A DNA stretch of 64,000 nucleotides from Catenibacillus scindens. Lineage in GTDB: Bacteria > Bacillota > Clostridia > Lachnospirales > Lachnospiraceae. The notes under the pieces were generated by a model that ran no database searches, was not told where the DNA came from, and saw nothing but the letters and a program-made list of their open reading frames with translations. Made by a program: the position numbers and the translations under genes. The stretch spans positions 124,001 through 188,000 of the forward strand of contig NZ_JACHFW010000004.1 of NCBI RefSeq assembly GCF_014202115.1, in the 5' to 3' direction. Numbering within the stretch: the first letter of the stretch is position 1; the number at the start of each line of letters is the position of its first letter. Below are positions 16,752 to 27,299 of this stretch, in pieces.

Positions 16752-16777
16752 CGGGCTGCGCCCTATATTTTCATGTT

Positions 16778-16819
16778 AAAAAAAGCTCGGACAAGCTTTC
16801 AGCTTGTCCGAGCTTTTTT
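16778..16819 (-). terminator. Bidirectional terminator downstream of tuf
   Basis: The arms AAAAAAAGCTCGGACAAGCT and AGCTTGTCCGAGCTTTTTT surround three bases. U-tracts are produced on both strands. A related fragment, TTTGTCCGAGCTTTTTTG, lies just after the AraC-GH39 stop near 16602-16621. Confidence 0.88.
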
Positions 16820-16851
16820 ACCATGAAAATGCATGGCTTTGCTATTTCACA

Positions 16852-18039
16852 TTATTCGATGATTGTGGCAACACGGCCGGAACCTACTGTACGGCCACCT
16901 TCACGGATAGCGAATGTAAGACCCTGCTCCATAGCGATCGGATGGATCAGTTCGATGGTCATTTCTACGTTATCGCCAGGCATGCACATCTCTGTGCCTT
17001 CAGGAAGCTGAATTTCGCCTGTGATATCTGTTGTTCTGAAATAGAACTGAGGTCTGTATTTGTTGAAGAAAGGTGTATGACGGCCACCCTCGTCTTTTGT
17101 TAATACGTAAACCTGAGCTGTGAATTTTCTGTGAGGATGTACGCTGCCTGGTTTAGCAAGAACCTGTCCTCTTTCGATTTCGTTTCTCTGAACACCACGA
17201 AGAAGGCAACCGATGTTATCACCAGCCTGAGCTTCATCAAGGAGTTTACGGAACATCTCGATACCAGTTACAACAACTTTACGTGTTTCCTCTTTAACAC
17301 CTACGATCTCAACTTCTTCGGAAAGGTGAAGTGTACCACGCTCTACTCTACCTGTAGCAACTGTACCACGGCCTGTGATGGAGAATACGTCCTCTACAGG
17401 CATAAGGAAAGGCTTATCTGTGTCACGCTGCGGATCAGGAATGTACGCATCAACTGTATCCATGAGTTCCATGATCTTGTCGCCCCATTCGCTTGAAGGA
17501 TCTTCAAGAGCTTTAAGAGCGGAACCTTTGATGATCGGGCAGTCTGTGAATTCATACTCTTCAAGAACTTCTGTTACTTCCATTTCTACTAACTCAAGAA
17601 GTTCTTCGTCATCTACCATATCGCATTTGTTTAAGAATACTACGATATAAGGTACACCTACCTGACGGGACAGAAGGATATGCTCTTTTGTCTGAGCCAT
17701 AACACCATCAGTAGCAGCAACAACAAGGATAGCGCCGTCCATCTGAGCAGCACCAGTGATCATGTTCTTTACATAGTCAGCATGGCCTGGGCAGTCAACA
17801 TGTGCATAGTGACGTTTTGCTGTCTGGTACTCAACGTGAGCTGTAGAAATTGTGATACCACGCTCTCTCTCTTCCGGAGCTTTGTCGATATTTTCAAAGT
17901 CTACTTTTTCGTTACCAGGAACTCTCTCTGCTAATACTTTTGTGATAGCAGCAGTTAAAGTTGTTTTGCCATGGTCAACGTGACCGATGGTACCAATATT
18001 ACAATGTGGTTTGCTTCTGTCAAACTTAGCTTTTGCCAT
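16852..18039 (-). CDS. tuf: Elongation factor Tu
   Basis: A 395-residue GTPase that brings aminoacyl-tRNA to the ribosome. G1 is GHVDHGKT, G3 is DCPGHADY and G4 is NKCD, followed by domains 2 and 3 ending in [10 protein letters not shown]. Start: ATG of [10 protein letters not shown] at 18039, with AGGAGG upstream. It is the last gene of the str cluster but has a gap of about 190 bases from fusA and its own promoter at 18185-18213, and a strong terminator follows. Confidence 0.98.
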   Translation of the reverse strand: MAKAKFDRSKPHCNIGTIGHVDHGKTTLTAAITKVLAERVPGNEKVDFENIDKAPEERERGITISTAHVEYQTAKRHYAHVDCPGHADYVKNMITGAAQMDGAILVVAATDGVMAQTKEHILLSRQVGVPYIVVFLNKCDMVDDEELLELVEMEVTEVLEEYEFTDCPIIKGSALKALEDPSSEWGDKIMELMDTVDAYIPDPQRDTDKPFLMPVEDVFSITGRGTVATGRVERGTLHLSEEVEIVGVKEETRKVVVTGIEMFRKLLDEAQAGDNIGCLLRGVQRNEIERGQVLAKPGSVHPHRKFTAQVYVLTKDEGGRHTPFFNKYRPQFYFRTTDITGEIQLPEGTEMCMPGDNVEMTIELIHPIAMEQGLTFAIREGGRTVGSGRVATIIE

Positions 18040-18184
18040 TTTGATAGTCCTCCTTAATATAATTACCCCTAAAGGCAAGGGCATAATAAACTGACATACC
18101 GCAATGCGGCATCACCGCGGATACAGGCCACCCCATCACAAAAAATAATGATTCAGCCCTTCTCTATCCGCCTAGCTAAAACTA

Positions 18185-18213
18185 ATTATATTGCATTTGG
18201 GCCGGATATTCAA
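18185..18213 (-). promoter_or_regulatory. Promoter of tuf
   Basis: On the minus strand TTGAAT and TATAAT are separated by 17 bases, just downstream of the fusA stop codon. This allows tuf to be made in excess of the other str genes. Confidence 0.75.
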
Positions 18214-18225
18214 GCCCGATTTTGA

Positions 18226-20343
18226 TTATTTTGCTTTTGCGGCAATAACCTTTTCCTGTACAGATTTTGGAACTGGCTCGTATTTTTCAAAGAACATGGA
18301 GTAGTTACCACGGCCCTGTGTTCTGGAACGCAGGTCTGTAGAATAACCGAACATCTCAGCCAGCGGGACGAAAGCCTTAACCATCTTGCCGCCGCCGATA
18401 TCATCCATACCTTCAATACGTCCACGACGGGAGTTGATATCACCGATAACATCACCCATATATTCTTCCGGCATTGTCACTTCAACCTTCATGATCGGCT
18501 CAAGTAAGATTGCGCCAGCCTTGTTCATAGCATCTTTGAATGCCAGAGAACCGGCGATATGGAATGCCATTTCGGAAGAGTCAACTTCGTGGTAGGAACC
18601 ATCATATACAGTAGCATGAACACCAAGTACTGGGAAACCGCCGATAATACCAGCTTTTGCAGCTTCCTCGATACCTTCGCCGACAGCCGGGATATATTCC
18701 TTAGGAATAGCTCCGCCCACAACTTCGGAATCAAACTTGAATGTTTCTTCGCCATTGGGGTCCATAGGCTCAAAACGAACTTTACAGTGACCATACTGTC
18801 CACGTCCACCGGACTGTTTTGCGTACTTGCTGTCCACTTCCACAGTCTTTGTGAATGTCTCTTTGTAAGCAACCTGAGGAGCGCCGACATTAGCTTCTAC
18901 CTTAAACTCACGCAGAAGACGGTCAACGATGATCTCCAGATGAAGCTCACCCATACCGGCGATGATGGTCTGTCCTGTTTCAGAATCTGTATGAGCGCGG
19001 AATGTTGGGTCTTCCTCTGCAAGTTTCGCGAGAGCTTCACCCATCTTGCCCTGTCCGGCTTTTGTCTTAGGCTCGATCGCCAGCTCGATAACCGGTTCCG
19101 GGAATTCCATGGACTCAAGGATTACCGGATGCTGTTCATCACAGATCGTATCACCGGTTGTGGAAACTTTGAAACCAACAGCAGCGGCGATATCACCGGA
19201 GTAAACTTTGTCCAGCTCAGAACGTTTGTTGGCATGCATCTGAAGAATACGTCCAACACGCTCTTTTTTATCTTTTGTAGAGTTATATACATAGGAACCG
19301 GAATTCATTGTACCGGAATATACACGGAAGAATGCCAGTTTTCCTACGAACGGGTCGGTCATGATCTTGAATACAAGAGCGGAGAACGGTTCTTCATCAG
19401 AAGAATGTCTCTCGATCTCATTGCCTTCCATATCTACACCTTTGATTGAAGGAATGTCTGTAGGAGCAGGCATATATTCAATGATAGCGTCCAGAAGTTT
19501 CTGAACACCTTTGTTTCTGTATGCGGAACCACAGCATACAGGAACGGCTGTACACTCACATGTACCTTTTCTTAACGCTGCCTTGAGCTGCTCTGTTGTA
19601 GGTTCCTCGCCTTCCAGATACTGCATCATAAGGTCGTCATCCAGTTCACAGATCTTTTCGATCATGTCTGTTCTGTATAACTCAGCGTCGTCTTTCATAT
19701 CATCAGGAACATCAACGATGGAAATGTCATCGCCCTTTTCATCATTGTAGATGTAGGCTTTCATTTCAAACAGGTCGATGATTCCCTTGAAGTCATCTTC
19801 TTTGCCAATTGGCAGCTGCACAGGAATCGCATTCTTGCCCAGACGTGTCTTAATCTGTTCTACAGCACCGTAGAAATTTGCACCCATAATATCCATCTTG
19901 TTGATGAATGCCATACGAGGTACATTATAAGTATCTGCCTGACGCCATACGTTTTCGGACTGTGGTTCTACACCGCCCTTCGCACAGAATACGCCGACAG
20001 CACCGTCAAGCACACGCAATGAACGTTCAACCTCTACCGTAAAGTCAACGTGTCCAGGGGTATCAATGATATTGATACGGTATTCCTGAGCGCCTGGCTT
20101 TGGTTTGTGAAATTCCTGAGGTGTCCAATGGCATGTGGTAGCAGCTGAAGTGATCGTGATACCTCTCTCCTGCTCCTGTTCCATCCAGTCCATGGTTGCA
20201 GTACCTTCGTGAGTATCACCAATCTTATAGTTAATACCAGTGTAATAGAGGATACGCTCTGTCAATGTGGTCTTACCAGCATCAATATGAGCCATGATAC
20301 CAATATTCCTGGTTCTCTCTAATGGATATTCTCTTCCAGCCAA
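18226..20343 (-). CDS. fusA: Elongation factor G
   Basis: A 705-residue translocase GTPase of full family length. G1 is AHIDAGKTT, the switch motif DTPGHVDF and G4 NKMD are intact, and domains II-V follow through [16 protein letters not shown]. It lies 40 bases after rpsG in the str operon, with a good ribosome site (AAGGAGGAA) before the ATG at 20343. Confidence 0.98.
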   Translation of the reverse strand: MAGREYPLERTRNIGIMAHIDAGKTTLTERILYYTGINYKIGDTHEGTATMDWMEQEQERGITITSAATTCHWTPQEFHKPKPGAQEYRINIIDTPGHVDFTVEVERSLRVLDGAVGVFCAKGGVEPQSENVWRQADTYNVPRMAFINKMDIMGANFYGAVEQIKTRLGKNAIPVQLPIGKEDDFKGIIDLFEMKAYIYNDEKGDDISIVDVPDDMKDDAELYRTDMIEKICELDDDLMMQYLEGEEPTTEQLKAALRKGTCECTAVPVCCGSAYRNKGVQKLLDAIIEYMPAPTDIPSIKGVDMEGNEIERHSSDEEPFSALVFKIMTDPFVGKLAFFRVYSGTMNSGSYVYNSTKDKKERVGRILQMHANKRSELDKVYSGDIAAAVGFKVSTTGDTICDEQHPVILESMEFPEPVIELAIEPKTKAGQGKMGEALAKLAEEDPTFRAHTDSETGQTIIAGMGELHLEIIVDRLLREFKVEANVGAPQVAYKETFTKTVEVDSKYAKQSGGRGQYGHCKVRFEPMDPNGEETFKFDSEVVGGAIPKEYIPAVGEGIEEAAKAGIIGGFPVLGVHATVYDGSYHEVDSSEMAFHIAGSLAFKDAMNKAGAILLEPIMKVEVTMPEEYMGDVIGDINSRRGRIEGMDDIGGGKMVKAFVPLAEMFGYSTDLRSRTQGRGNYSMFFEKYEPVPKSVQEKVIAAKAK

Positions 20344-20384
20344 GGATAATTCCTCCTTAAATTAGTTACGAAGCCAGTGGCAAA

Positions 20385-20948
<564 letters not shown>

Positions 20949-21021
20949 TTAAACCAGCAACCATCCGTTACTATGGTAAAATAATGCTACATTCGTCGCA
21001 AATAGTACAGATTGAAAACAA

Positions 21022-21444
21022 TTACTTCTTAGCGTCCTTTGGTCTCTTAGCGCCATATTTGGAACGTGCCTGACGTCTCTTTGCAACGCCTGCTGTATCA
21101 AGTGTACCACGGATGATATGATATCTTGTACCTGGTAAGTCCTTAACACGGCCGCCGCGGATCAGAACAACGCTATGCTCCTGTAAGTTGTGGCCCTCGC
21201 CCGGAATGTAGCTTGTTACTTCAATACCGTTGGAGAGACGAACTCTGGCGATCTTTCTAAGAGCTGAGTTAGGTTTCTTAGGAGTAGCTGTCTTAACTGC
21301 AGTACACACACCGCGTTTCTGTGGAGAGGACATATCTGTTGTCTTCTTGTGCAGAGAGTTGTAGCCCTTCTGAAGAGCCGGCGCTGTGGATTTCTTTTCT
21401 ACAGTCTGTCTTCCCTTTCTTACTAACTGGTTAAATGTTGGCAT
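21022..21444 (-). CDS. rpsL: Ribosomal protein S12
   Basis: A 140-residue decoding-centre protein. Family sequence is clear: [20 protein letters not shown] and [13 protein letters not shown], with Lys at the classical streptomycin-resistance positions (wild-type form). Start: ATG at 21444 with AGGAGGTG upstream; the longer frame runs into the leader. It is the first gene of the str operon behind the promoter at 21545-21573. Confidence 0.98.
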   Translation of the reverse strand: MPTFNQLVRKGRQTVEKKSTAPALQKGYNSLHKKTTDMSSPQKRGVCTAVKTATPKKPNSALRKIARVRLSNGIEVTSYIPGEGHNLQEHSVVLIRGGRVKDLPGTRYHIIRGTLDTAGVAKRRQARSKYGAKRPKDAKK

Positions 21445-21544
21445 TATTTTCACCTCCTGAAATATAAGTAAAAGTGGCTGCCGAAAATAACTATCTTCGG
21501 TAATATGTGCGCAAAACAGCTTCACCGCTTGCGCACACTCATTG

Positions 21545-21573
21545 AGTATAGCAACTTTTTTTTCACTTGTCAA
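21545..21573 (-). promoter_or_regulatory. Promoter of the str operon
   Basis: On the minus strand TTGACA and TATACT are separated by 17 bases, a near-perfect vegetative promoter. The leader is about 95 bases. Confidence 0.88.
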
Positions 21574-21590
21574 TCAGATTTTTGAATAAG

Positions 21591-21655
21591 TTCAGCCATC
21601 GAGAATAGGGCGGGATGACTTATGCCTGCATAAGAATCAGACCGTCTATTCACTG
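21591..21655. repeat. Short palindromic repeat, copy A
   Basis: It starts TTCAGCCATC and has the core GGGCGGGATGACTTATGC, then CTGCATAAGAATCAGA. It matches copy B (36645-36705) closely and copy C (46607-46668) in the core. It abuts and slightly enters the 3' end of the lipoprotein gene, supplying its last codons. Confidence 0.65.
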
Positions 21656-23694
21656 CAGTTGAGCGGCCGCTCCCACCACAGTGTTTCCGGCCATCCCTCC
21701 GTGTCAAAACTCCGCCGTATGGTCTCGCTCATAACGGTAAGCTTTTGGAGGATGTGAGAAGACTCAAAGTAGGCGCAGCCGGGATACATCCCCATAGCGT
21801 ACTCCATGATCCTTGCCCGGTCTTCTGTGGGAAAGCTCTTGGAATAAATATCCACAAACCAGGCTTCCTTGGGGCTTCCCGGTCCGTTAAAAATGTAGTC
21901 CCAGGACGTATCCATGGCATTCTCACGGTATCCCCAGGCATAAGAAAAACCAGGCGGATTCATCAGATTCCACAAAGCAGAGGTATAGTTTTGATCACCA
22001 TCCCCGGAAATCATATAATCTATGGCATGGCTGATCTCATGGTAGATCAGGGTCTGCAAACGCCCTGGCGAATCTATGGAAATTGCAATATACTGCCCGT
22101 TTCTTCCCCCATAAAGCCCAACAGTAGATGACAAGCTGTCATCCCCGTCAGGAATCAGCCTTTTTACCAGATAAAACTCCAATTTTCCACCGCATCCATC
22201 CTGGAGCTGTTCAAAAAATCCATCCGGGTATTTTGAAAGGCATTCCTCCATAAATTTCAGGCTCCGGTAAATTTTAGGCACAGAATTTGAAATTTCCGCC
22301 TGATATCCGGACAACTGTACCGGGCACTCATCTCCAAGAAGAATTTCCACGCCAAAACGCTGTTCCAGCCCAGCGGCATAATCTTCAAGCTGTGCAAAAA
22401 GCTGAGGTTCATAAGTATCCGCCGGGATATACGGAACACGGTAGCTTTTTCCTTCTCCACAGATTGTATCCTCATTTAAAGTATTCCATACATAAATTTC
22501 ATCGGGCCTGCTGCTAAGATAAAAGACAACCTGACCTGTATCCGCCCGATAGTCTGCAAAGACCGGCCAGACTGCGTTCACCGCCTCATCATCCTCAATA
22601 TCCACCGGCCAGCAGGCCACCTTCCTTCCGCTGTCCATATCATACAGAGACAACACTTCCCTTGCTTTGCCATCAGAAGTTTCTTCGGTATACGATGTAC
22701 ACAGACGGCGCTCCTGGGGCCAGGCAAAGACATGATCATACTCCTCGTAATCATCAAAGAGAAACTGCCAGGTCATATCCGGCTGGGAAAAATCACCGAA
22801 AACCGCCTGATCCAGCATCCCATACAGTGTTGTATAGTACATACTCCCGCTTCCAGTCACCGGAGAAAACGAACTGCTCTCATAAATATTGCCCCCGGAC
22901 AGATCCACATAATTTTTCACGCTGCGGAAATTATCCAGTCCGTTGTCTGTTTTTTCAAGAATCGTTCCGGTCACCGCCAGCAATGTCCCATTATTATAAA
23001 TTCCTTCAATATAAGGCGGTTCATAGAAATCAGCTCCAGGATCAATTCTTTTTTCTTCGCCAGTTTCCCGGTCTTTTTGCAGAATCTGCCCGCTATAGTT
23101 TACATAATACAGATATTTATTATTCAAATCCATTCTGGGCGCTGAGACATAATCCCCGTCTACAAAATATTCCGAGACGATGTTAAAATTTTCATCCATC
23201 CACAAAAACTTTCCGGATTCCAAATCAAAAATCCGAAGAAGGGACGGCCGGGTCTCCGCTTCCGGCTCACTGTTAAAAATTCCGTCCTGTATCTTAATTT
23301 CATTTTGTCCTTCATGTCCGGCAAATTCGGAAAGAAGGGTTACATTGTCCTGGCAAAATTCAATCTGAAGCTCCCGGACAAAAGACGGTTCGGTCTGGCC
23401 CAACGTCTCCCCAGTGGCGCTGTCCACCCGGCAAAGCATATAGTACCCGTCCGCATAATAATAAATAAGAAGATCTTCATTCCAGGCATACACGCCCATA
23501 ATGGTTCCTCCCGGCGCCGGAAGCACTGTCATAGTCTCCGATTCTGCCGGCCCGCCGAAAGTTTCCTCAAAAGAAATCCCATCCGAAATTTCCCCCACTC
23601 CCGGAGCGCTTTGGGCACGACAACCAACGCACAAAACAGAGACTGTAAGAAAACACAAAAACCATGGCAGCCAAAAACTTTTACCACATTTCAA
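21646..23694 (-). CDS. Secreted lipoprotein with beta-propeller-like part and C-terminal zincin (HEISH) domain
   Basis: A 682-residue lipoprotein. The signal ends at a lipobox (VLCVGC, Cys near residue 25). Residues 50-430 hold repeated W/Y-rich beta segments like a propeller. Residues 440-680 contain LIYHEISHAIDYM, an HExxH zinc site, followed by a Trp/Tyr-rich segment that could give the third ligand; this layout recalls lethal-factor-like (ATLF) zincins, from memory. The start is TTG at 23694 with GGTGGTGG upstream, 33 bases after the M20 peptidase gene, so the two are probably cotranscribed. Substrate and exact family are unknown. Its last codons overlap a dispersed repeat. Confidence 0.65.
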   Translation of the reverse strand: MKCGKSFWLPWFLCFLTVSVLCVGCRAQSAPGVGEISDGISFEETFGGPAESETMTVLPAPGGTIMGVYAWNEDLLIYYYADGYYMLCRVDSATGETLGQTEPSFVRELQIEFCQDNVTLLSEFAGHEGQNEIKIQDGIFNSEPEAETRPSLLRIFDLESGKFLWMDENFNIVSEYFVDGDYVSAPRMDLNNKYLYYVNYSGQILQKDRETGEEKRIDPGADFYEPPYIEGIYNNGTLLAVTGTILEKTDNGLDNFRSVKNYVDLSGGNIYESSSFSPVTGSGSMYYTTLYGMLDQAVFGDFSQPDMTWQFLFDDYEEYDHVFAWPQERRLCTSYTEETSDGKAREVLSLYDMDSGRKVACWPVDIEDDEAVNAVWPVFADYRADTGQVVFYLSSRPDEIYVWNTLNEDTICGEGKSYRVPYIPADTYEPQLFAQLEDYAAGLEQRFGVEILLGDECPVQLSGYQAEISNSVPKIYRSLKFMEECLSKYPDGFFEQLQDGCGGKLEFYLVKRLIPDGDDSLSSTVGLYGGRNGQYIAISIDSPGRLQTLIYHEISHAIDYMISGDGDQNYTSALWNLMNPPGFSYAWGYRENAMDTSWDYIFNGPGSPKEAWFVDIYSKSFPTEDRARIMEYAMGMYPGCAYFESSHILQKLTVMSETIRRSFDTEGWPETLWWERPLNCSE

Positions 23695-23726
23695 TCAACA
23701 TCCACCACCCCATGGTACCGGCTGTA

Positions 23727-24872
23727 TCACGCTTCTTTAAAATAATGAAGAACCACAGCCATGGCAATTTTAAATCCTTCCTCGACACTGGACAGATCCA
23801 CCCATTCTTCTCTTGTGTGGGCGCGCCCTCCCCGGATTGTTCCAAGAGTATTGGCCGGTATCCCCATAGACAGAGGAATGTTGGAATCTGTGGAATTTGC
23901 CCCCACATCACAAGGCTGACCTGTGATCAGTTCTGTAATGTAGCAGCTTCTTTGAGTCAGCGCTTCCAGCTTTTCCCTATTCACATCTCCCGCGCAGGGA
24001 CGGATTCCCATCACTTTTACATCAAGATCCATCCCCATATGGCGGTACATCTCAATGACAGAATCAAAAAATTGTTCCATCTCTTTCAGACAGTCTCTGG
24101 ACTCTGACCGAAACTCATAGAGCATGGATGCCTCCTGGGCAATAGAGTTCACAGTAGTCCCGCCGGAAATAGTCCCTACATTATAAGTTGTCTTTGCCGC
24201 TGTGGGCACTTTTTTCTCATACAATGTTCCGATAATGGAGGCGAGAGACACAATGGCATTGCTGTTTCCAAAATTTCCGAAAGAATGTCCGCCCTCGGTT
24301 TTAACAGTCACCTGGTACCTGTGGGAGCCAACTGCGTCGTTGGTCACTCCGCCGGTATAGCCGTCAAAAGATATAAACTCCTTCACCCGGCTGCCCCAGG
24401 TATCTATAATCGCTTTGCTGCCTTTAAGATTTCCAAGACCTTCCTCACAGGCATTGGCCACAAATAAAATTCCCGTCTCCGGTTTCTTTTTATTTTCAAT
24501 AATGTATTTTACAGTCATTAAAAGCTGTACAAGATTTGCGGTATCATCGCCGATGCCGGGAGCGTACATTTTTCCATCCCGAATCTCCAGACAAAGAGGC
24601 TCAAGATCAGGAAAAACAATATCCATGTGAGCCATGATCACCACAATATCCTCATGATCATCACAGCCTACAGGATAGATCACATTTTTTGCCTCATCAA
24701 TATAAACGCCTTTGGCCCCCTGAGCCTCCAGCCAGGATTTTACAAATGCCGCCCTTTTGTCCTCCTGGTGGGACGGCGCCGGAATCCGGCCAAGCTCTGA
24801 TAAAAGATTAATATTTTTTTCTACGTGGCTGTGAATATAATCCAAAGCTTGCTCTGACAAAATGTTGTCCAT
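23727..24872 (-). CDS. M20-family metallopeptidase
   Basis: A 381-residue cytoplasmic di- or tripeptidase-like enzyme that uses two zinc ions. Metal-site motifs are MAHMDIVFPD, GIGDDTANL and ANACEEGLGN (catalytic Glu pair); the dimerisation lid lies in the middle (GGHSFGNFGNS). Start: ATG at 24872 with GGGGG nine bases upstream; an ATG three codons earlier is an alternative. It lies 24 bases after the Gfo/Idh oxidoreductase gene and before the zincin lipoprotein gene. Confidence 0.9.
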   Translation of the reverse strand: MDNILSEQALDYIHSHVEKNINLLSELGRIPAPSHQEDKRAAFVKSWLEAQGAKGVYIDEAKNVIYPVGCDDHEDIVVIMAHMDIVFPDLEPLCLEIRDGKMYAPGIGDDTANLVQLLMTVKYIIENKKKPETGILFVANACEEGLGNLKGSKAIIDTWGSRVKEFISFDGYTGGVTNDAVGSHRYQVTVKTEGGHSFGNFGNSNAIVSLASIIGTLYEKKVPTAAKTTYNVGTISGGTTVNSIAQEASMLYEFRSESRDCLKEMEQFFDSVIEMYRHMGMDLDVKVMGIRPCAGDVNREKLEALTQRSCYITELITGQPCDVGANSTDSNIPLSMGIPANTLGTIRGGRAHTREEWVDLSSVEEGFKIAMAVVLHYFKEA

Positions 24873-24896
24873 AAAAAACATCCCCCTTCTCCATTA

Positions 24897-25865
24897 TCAA
24901 AAATCCATGGCGGCGCTTTTGCGTCCCTCCTCCAGCACCCAGGCGGTATCCAGCGTTGCCTGCATCAGTGCTTTGCACCGCTCCATATCGCCATCATAAA
25001 AGAGCCGGTCCAGGCTCTGAAATTCGTAATACCATTGATTTCCATCGGGCTGGACGTCGTATATCTTTTCCGAAACCTTTGTAACCACTTTTACAGGACC
25101 GCTCTCATTGGTACTCCCAGCCACGAAAATATAACCATCTTCCCCCTGGATCTGCACGCCGTTGGCGCCCCATGTATCTTTGGCGCCTGTACACTGGCAG
25201 ACAAAATCCGGATAAATCATCATAAGGATCCCCGAAGTATCAATGCCGTTTTTATACCGGTTGGGATAATAAACAACCTGGCCCGGACGGCCAAAAAGGG
25301 CGGTAACGGTATATATATTGTAATAATTAATATCCATGAGGGCTCCGCCGCAAAACGCCGGATCAAACATATTAGTCACTTCATCTTTTCTAAGAAGATC
25401 ATACCTGGAAGAATACTGACTGTAGCTGCACAGCACAAGGCGCGTACGCCCAATCTCTTCTAAGTGTTCCTTCATAATGGCAAAGTTGGGGGCATGGCCG
25501 ATAGTGGACGCTTCAAAACAAAGCAATCCTTTTTCAAGAGCCAGATCAAATAATTCTTTTGTCTGGCCATAATATGGGGTCATGGGTTTTTCCACAATCA
25601 CGTGCTTCCCATGTTCCAGAGCCATCTTTGCCTGGCTGTAATGGAGACTATTGGGTGAAGCGATATAAATAATGTCAATATCCGGAGCATTTAAAAATGC
25701 CTCCATATCTGTGTAAACTGCGGGAATCCCAAAACGTTTGGCCAGCGCCTGGCCTTTCTCTTTTGCGCGGGAATAGACTGCCGAGCATTTAAGATGTCTG
25801 GTCTTTCCAATACTCGTCAAAATTTTCTCCACAATCTGTCCTGTGCCAATGGTGCCAATAGTCAT
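24897..25865 (-). CDS. Gfo/Idh/MocA-family oxidoreductase
   Basis: A 322-residue NAD(P)-dependent sugar or cyclitol oxidoreductase-like protein. The Rossmann motif GTIGTGQIVEKI begins at residue 4, and the catalytic EKP motif appears as VEKPMTPYYGQ near residue 95. Start: ATG at 25865 with AAGGAGG seven bases upstream; a longer frame adds six residues. The substrate is unknown and the neighbours do not suggest one. Confidence 0.88.
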   Translation of the reverse strand: MTIGTIGTGQIVEKILTSIGKTRHLKCSAVYSRAKEKGQALAKRFGIPAVYTDMEAFLNAPDIDIIYIASPNSLHYSQAKMALEHGKHVIVEKPMTPYYGQTKELFDLALEKGLLCFEASTIGHAPNFAIMKEHLEEIGRTRLVLCSYSQYSSRYDLLRKDEVTNMFDPAFCGGALMDINYYNIYTVTALFGRPGQVVYYPNRYKNGIDTSGILMMIYPDFVCQCTGAKDTWGANGVQIQGEDGYIFVAGSTNESGPVKVVTKVSEKIYDVQPDGNQWYYEFQSLDRLFYDGDMERCKALMQATLDTAWVLEEGRKSAAMDF

Positions 25866-25919
25866 AGTAAGCCTCCTTATCATTTTCTCAACGTTTCAGC
25901 CATGGAGCCGGATCGCCGC

Positions 25920-27299
25920 TCATTTTCCATCCCAGAAAAAGTCTTTCTTCTTTTCAAAAATATCCGGGCTGTCTTTTTCTTTTAAAGCCAAAGGGATCAG
26001 TTGATCTTTTGTATTTTTCTCCGGGCAGTCGATCACCCGCTCCGTAAGCCGGTCAAGGACCGCTCCCAGCAGCGGACCTTTAGGTACTCCCGCCGCGATA
26101 AGATCCTGTCCTCCCACAGCCAGCATTTTTACGCAGTAGCATTGGCCGCTCTCGATGACCTGATGATATATTTTTTCCTTTTTCTCCAAAAGAGCCAGTT
26201 TTTCCCCGATCACAGCAGGATTTTTGGCCATAATATCTGCCCGCTGTACTTTGATAAAATCATCATAAAGATCTGCCCCCACACGGTTTAGCGCCCTGCG
26301 CACATGAACTGGCGTGGCGTCGTATTTTAATCCGTGCCATTTGACCAGGCGGACCACTCGGTCTGTCGTCTTATTATCCATTTTCAGCCGCTTCATAATA
26401 GTCTTAGCCATCGACGCGCTAACTTCCGGATGCCGGTAAAAAATATCTCTCCCATCCACCGTTTTTTTCACCAAGGGCTTGCCAAAATCGTGAAAAAGCA
26501 TAGTCAGACGAAGCCCCGGATCCGGTTCGATATTTTTCAGTGCTTTACAGGTGTGGACATCCACAGTATAAATATGATTGGGGGTATTTTGTTCCACGCC
26601 AACAATCTGGTCATATTCCGGAAGGATCACCCCGGTAATGCCAAGACTCCAGGCCAGATGGATCTTTTCCGGCCAGGGGGAAACGAGAAGTTTCACAAGT
26701 TCCGCCGCGATCCGCTCAGCACTGATATTTTTCAGTTGTCCGGCCTGCTCCCGGACAGCCTGTGCTGTGAGTTCGTCAATATGAAAGCCTAACTGGGCGG
26801 CAAAGCGCACCGCACGCATCATCCTCAGAGCGTCCTCATCAAAGCGCTGCCTGGGATCACCCACGCAGCGGATACATTTCTTTCTCAGATCCGCCTCTCC
26901 ATTGTACAGGTCAACAACCCCTTTTCTGGGATTATAGGCCATAGCGTTTATAGTAAAATCCCGCCGGGCAAGATCTTCCTCAAGACTTGACGTAAAAGAC
27001 ACCTGTTTTGGATGGCGGCTGTCCTCATACTCTCCGTCCACCCGGTAGGTCGTCACCTCAAAGCCTTCTTTATCCAGCATAACCGTCACTGTTCCGTGGG
27101 CGATCCCTGTATCTATCGTTCGCTCAAACACTGCCTTGACCTGCTGGGGCGTGGCAGATGTAGTGATGTCCCAGTCGCCGGGAACCCGTCCAAGAATACT
27201 GTCCCTGACACAGCCGCCCACAGCGTATGCCTCATACCCATGATCTTCCAGCTCTTTAATAATATATTCCACTTTCTGTGGTATCTGAATCTTTTCCAT
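25920..27299 (-). CDS. cca: CCA tRNA nucleotidyltransferase, HD-domain type
   Basis: A 459-residue class II CCA-adding enzyme that repairs or completes tRNA 3' ends. The nucleotidyltransferase head has GGCVRDSILGR and DWDITT (catalytic Asp pair), and RRDFTINAMAYNP is the next family motif. An HD domain with LFHDFGKP lies near residue 270. Start: ATG at 27299 with GGGAGGAA upstream. The ATG lies inside the 3' end of the ABC-F gene, a 44-base overlap that suggests coupled translation. Confidence 0.93.
   Translation of the reverse strand: MEKIQIPQKVEYIIKELEDHGYEAYAVGGCVRDSILGRVPGDWDITTSATPQQVKAVFERTIDTGIAHGTVTVMLDKEGFEVTTYRVDGEYEDSRHPKQVSFTSSLEEDLARRDFTINAMAYNPRKGVVDLYNGEADLRKKCIRCVGDPRQRFDEDALRMMRAVRFAAQLGFHIDELTAQAVREQAGQLKNISAERIAAELVKLLVSPWPEKIHLAWSLGITGVILPEYDQIVGVEQNTPNHIYTVDVHTCKALKNIEPDPGLRLTMLFHDFGKPLVKKTVDGRDIFYRHPEVSASMAKTIMKRLKMDNKTTDRVVRLVKWHGLKYDATPVHVRRALNRVGADLYDDFIKVQRADIMAKNPAVIGEKLALLEKKEKIYHQVIESGQCYCVKMLAVGGQDLIAAGVPKGPLLGAVLDRLTERVIDCPEKNTKDQLIPLALKEKDSPDIFEKKKDFFWDGK

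Noticed and set aside
16597-16777. Possible small gene between the AraC-GH39 gene and the tuf terminator
   Set aside because: The only frame, from 16566, begins inside the previous gene; the region is made of hairpins and has no ribosome site.
18559-19449. A 296-codon plus-strand open frame
   Set aside because: It is antisense to fusA, a gene with certain identity; the composition (Phe/Cys/Ser-rich) is typical of a shadow frame.
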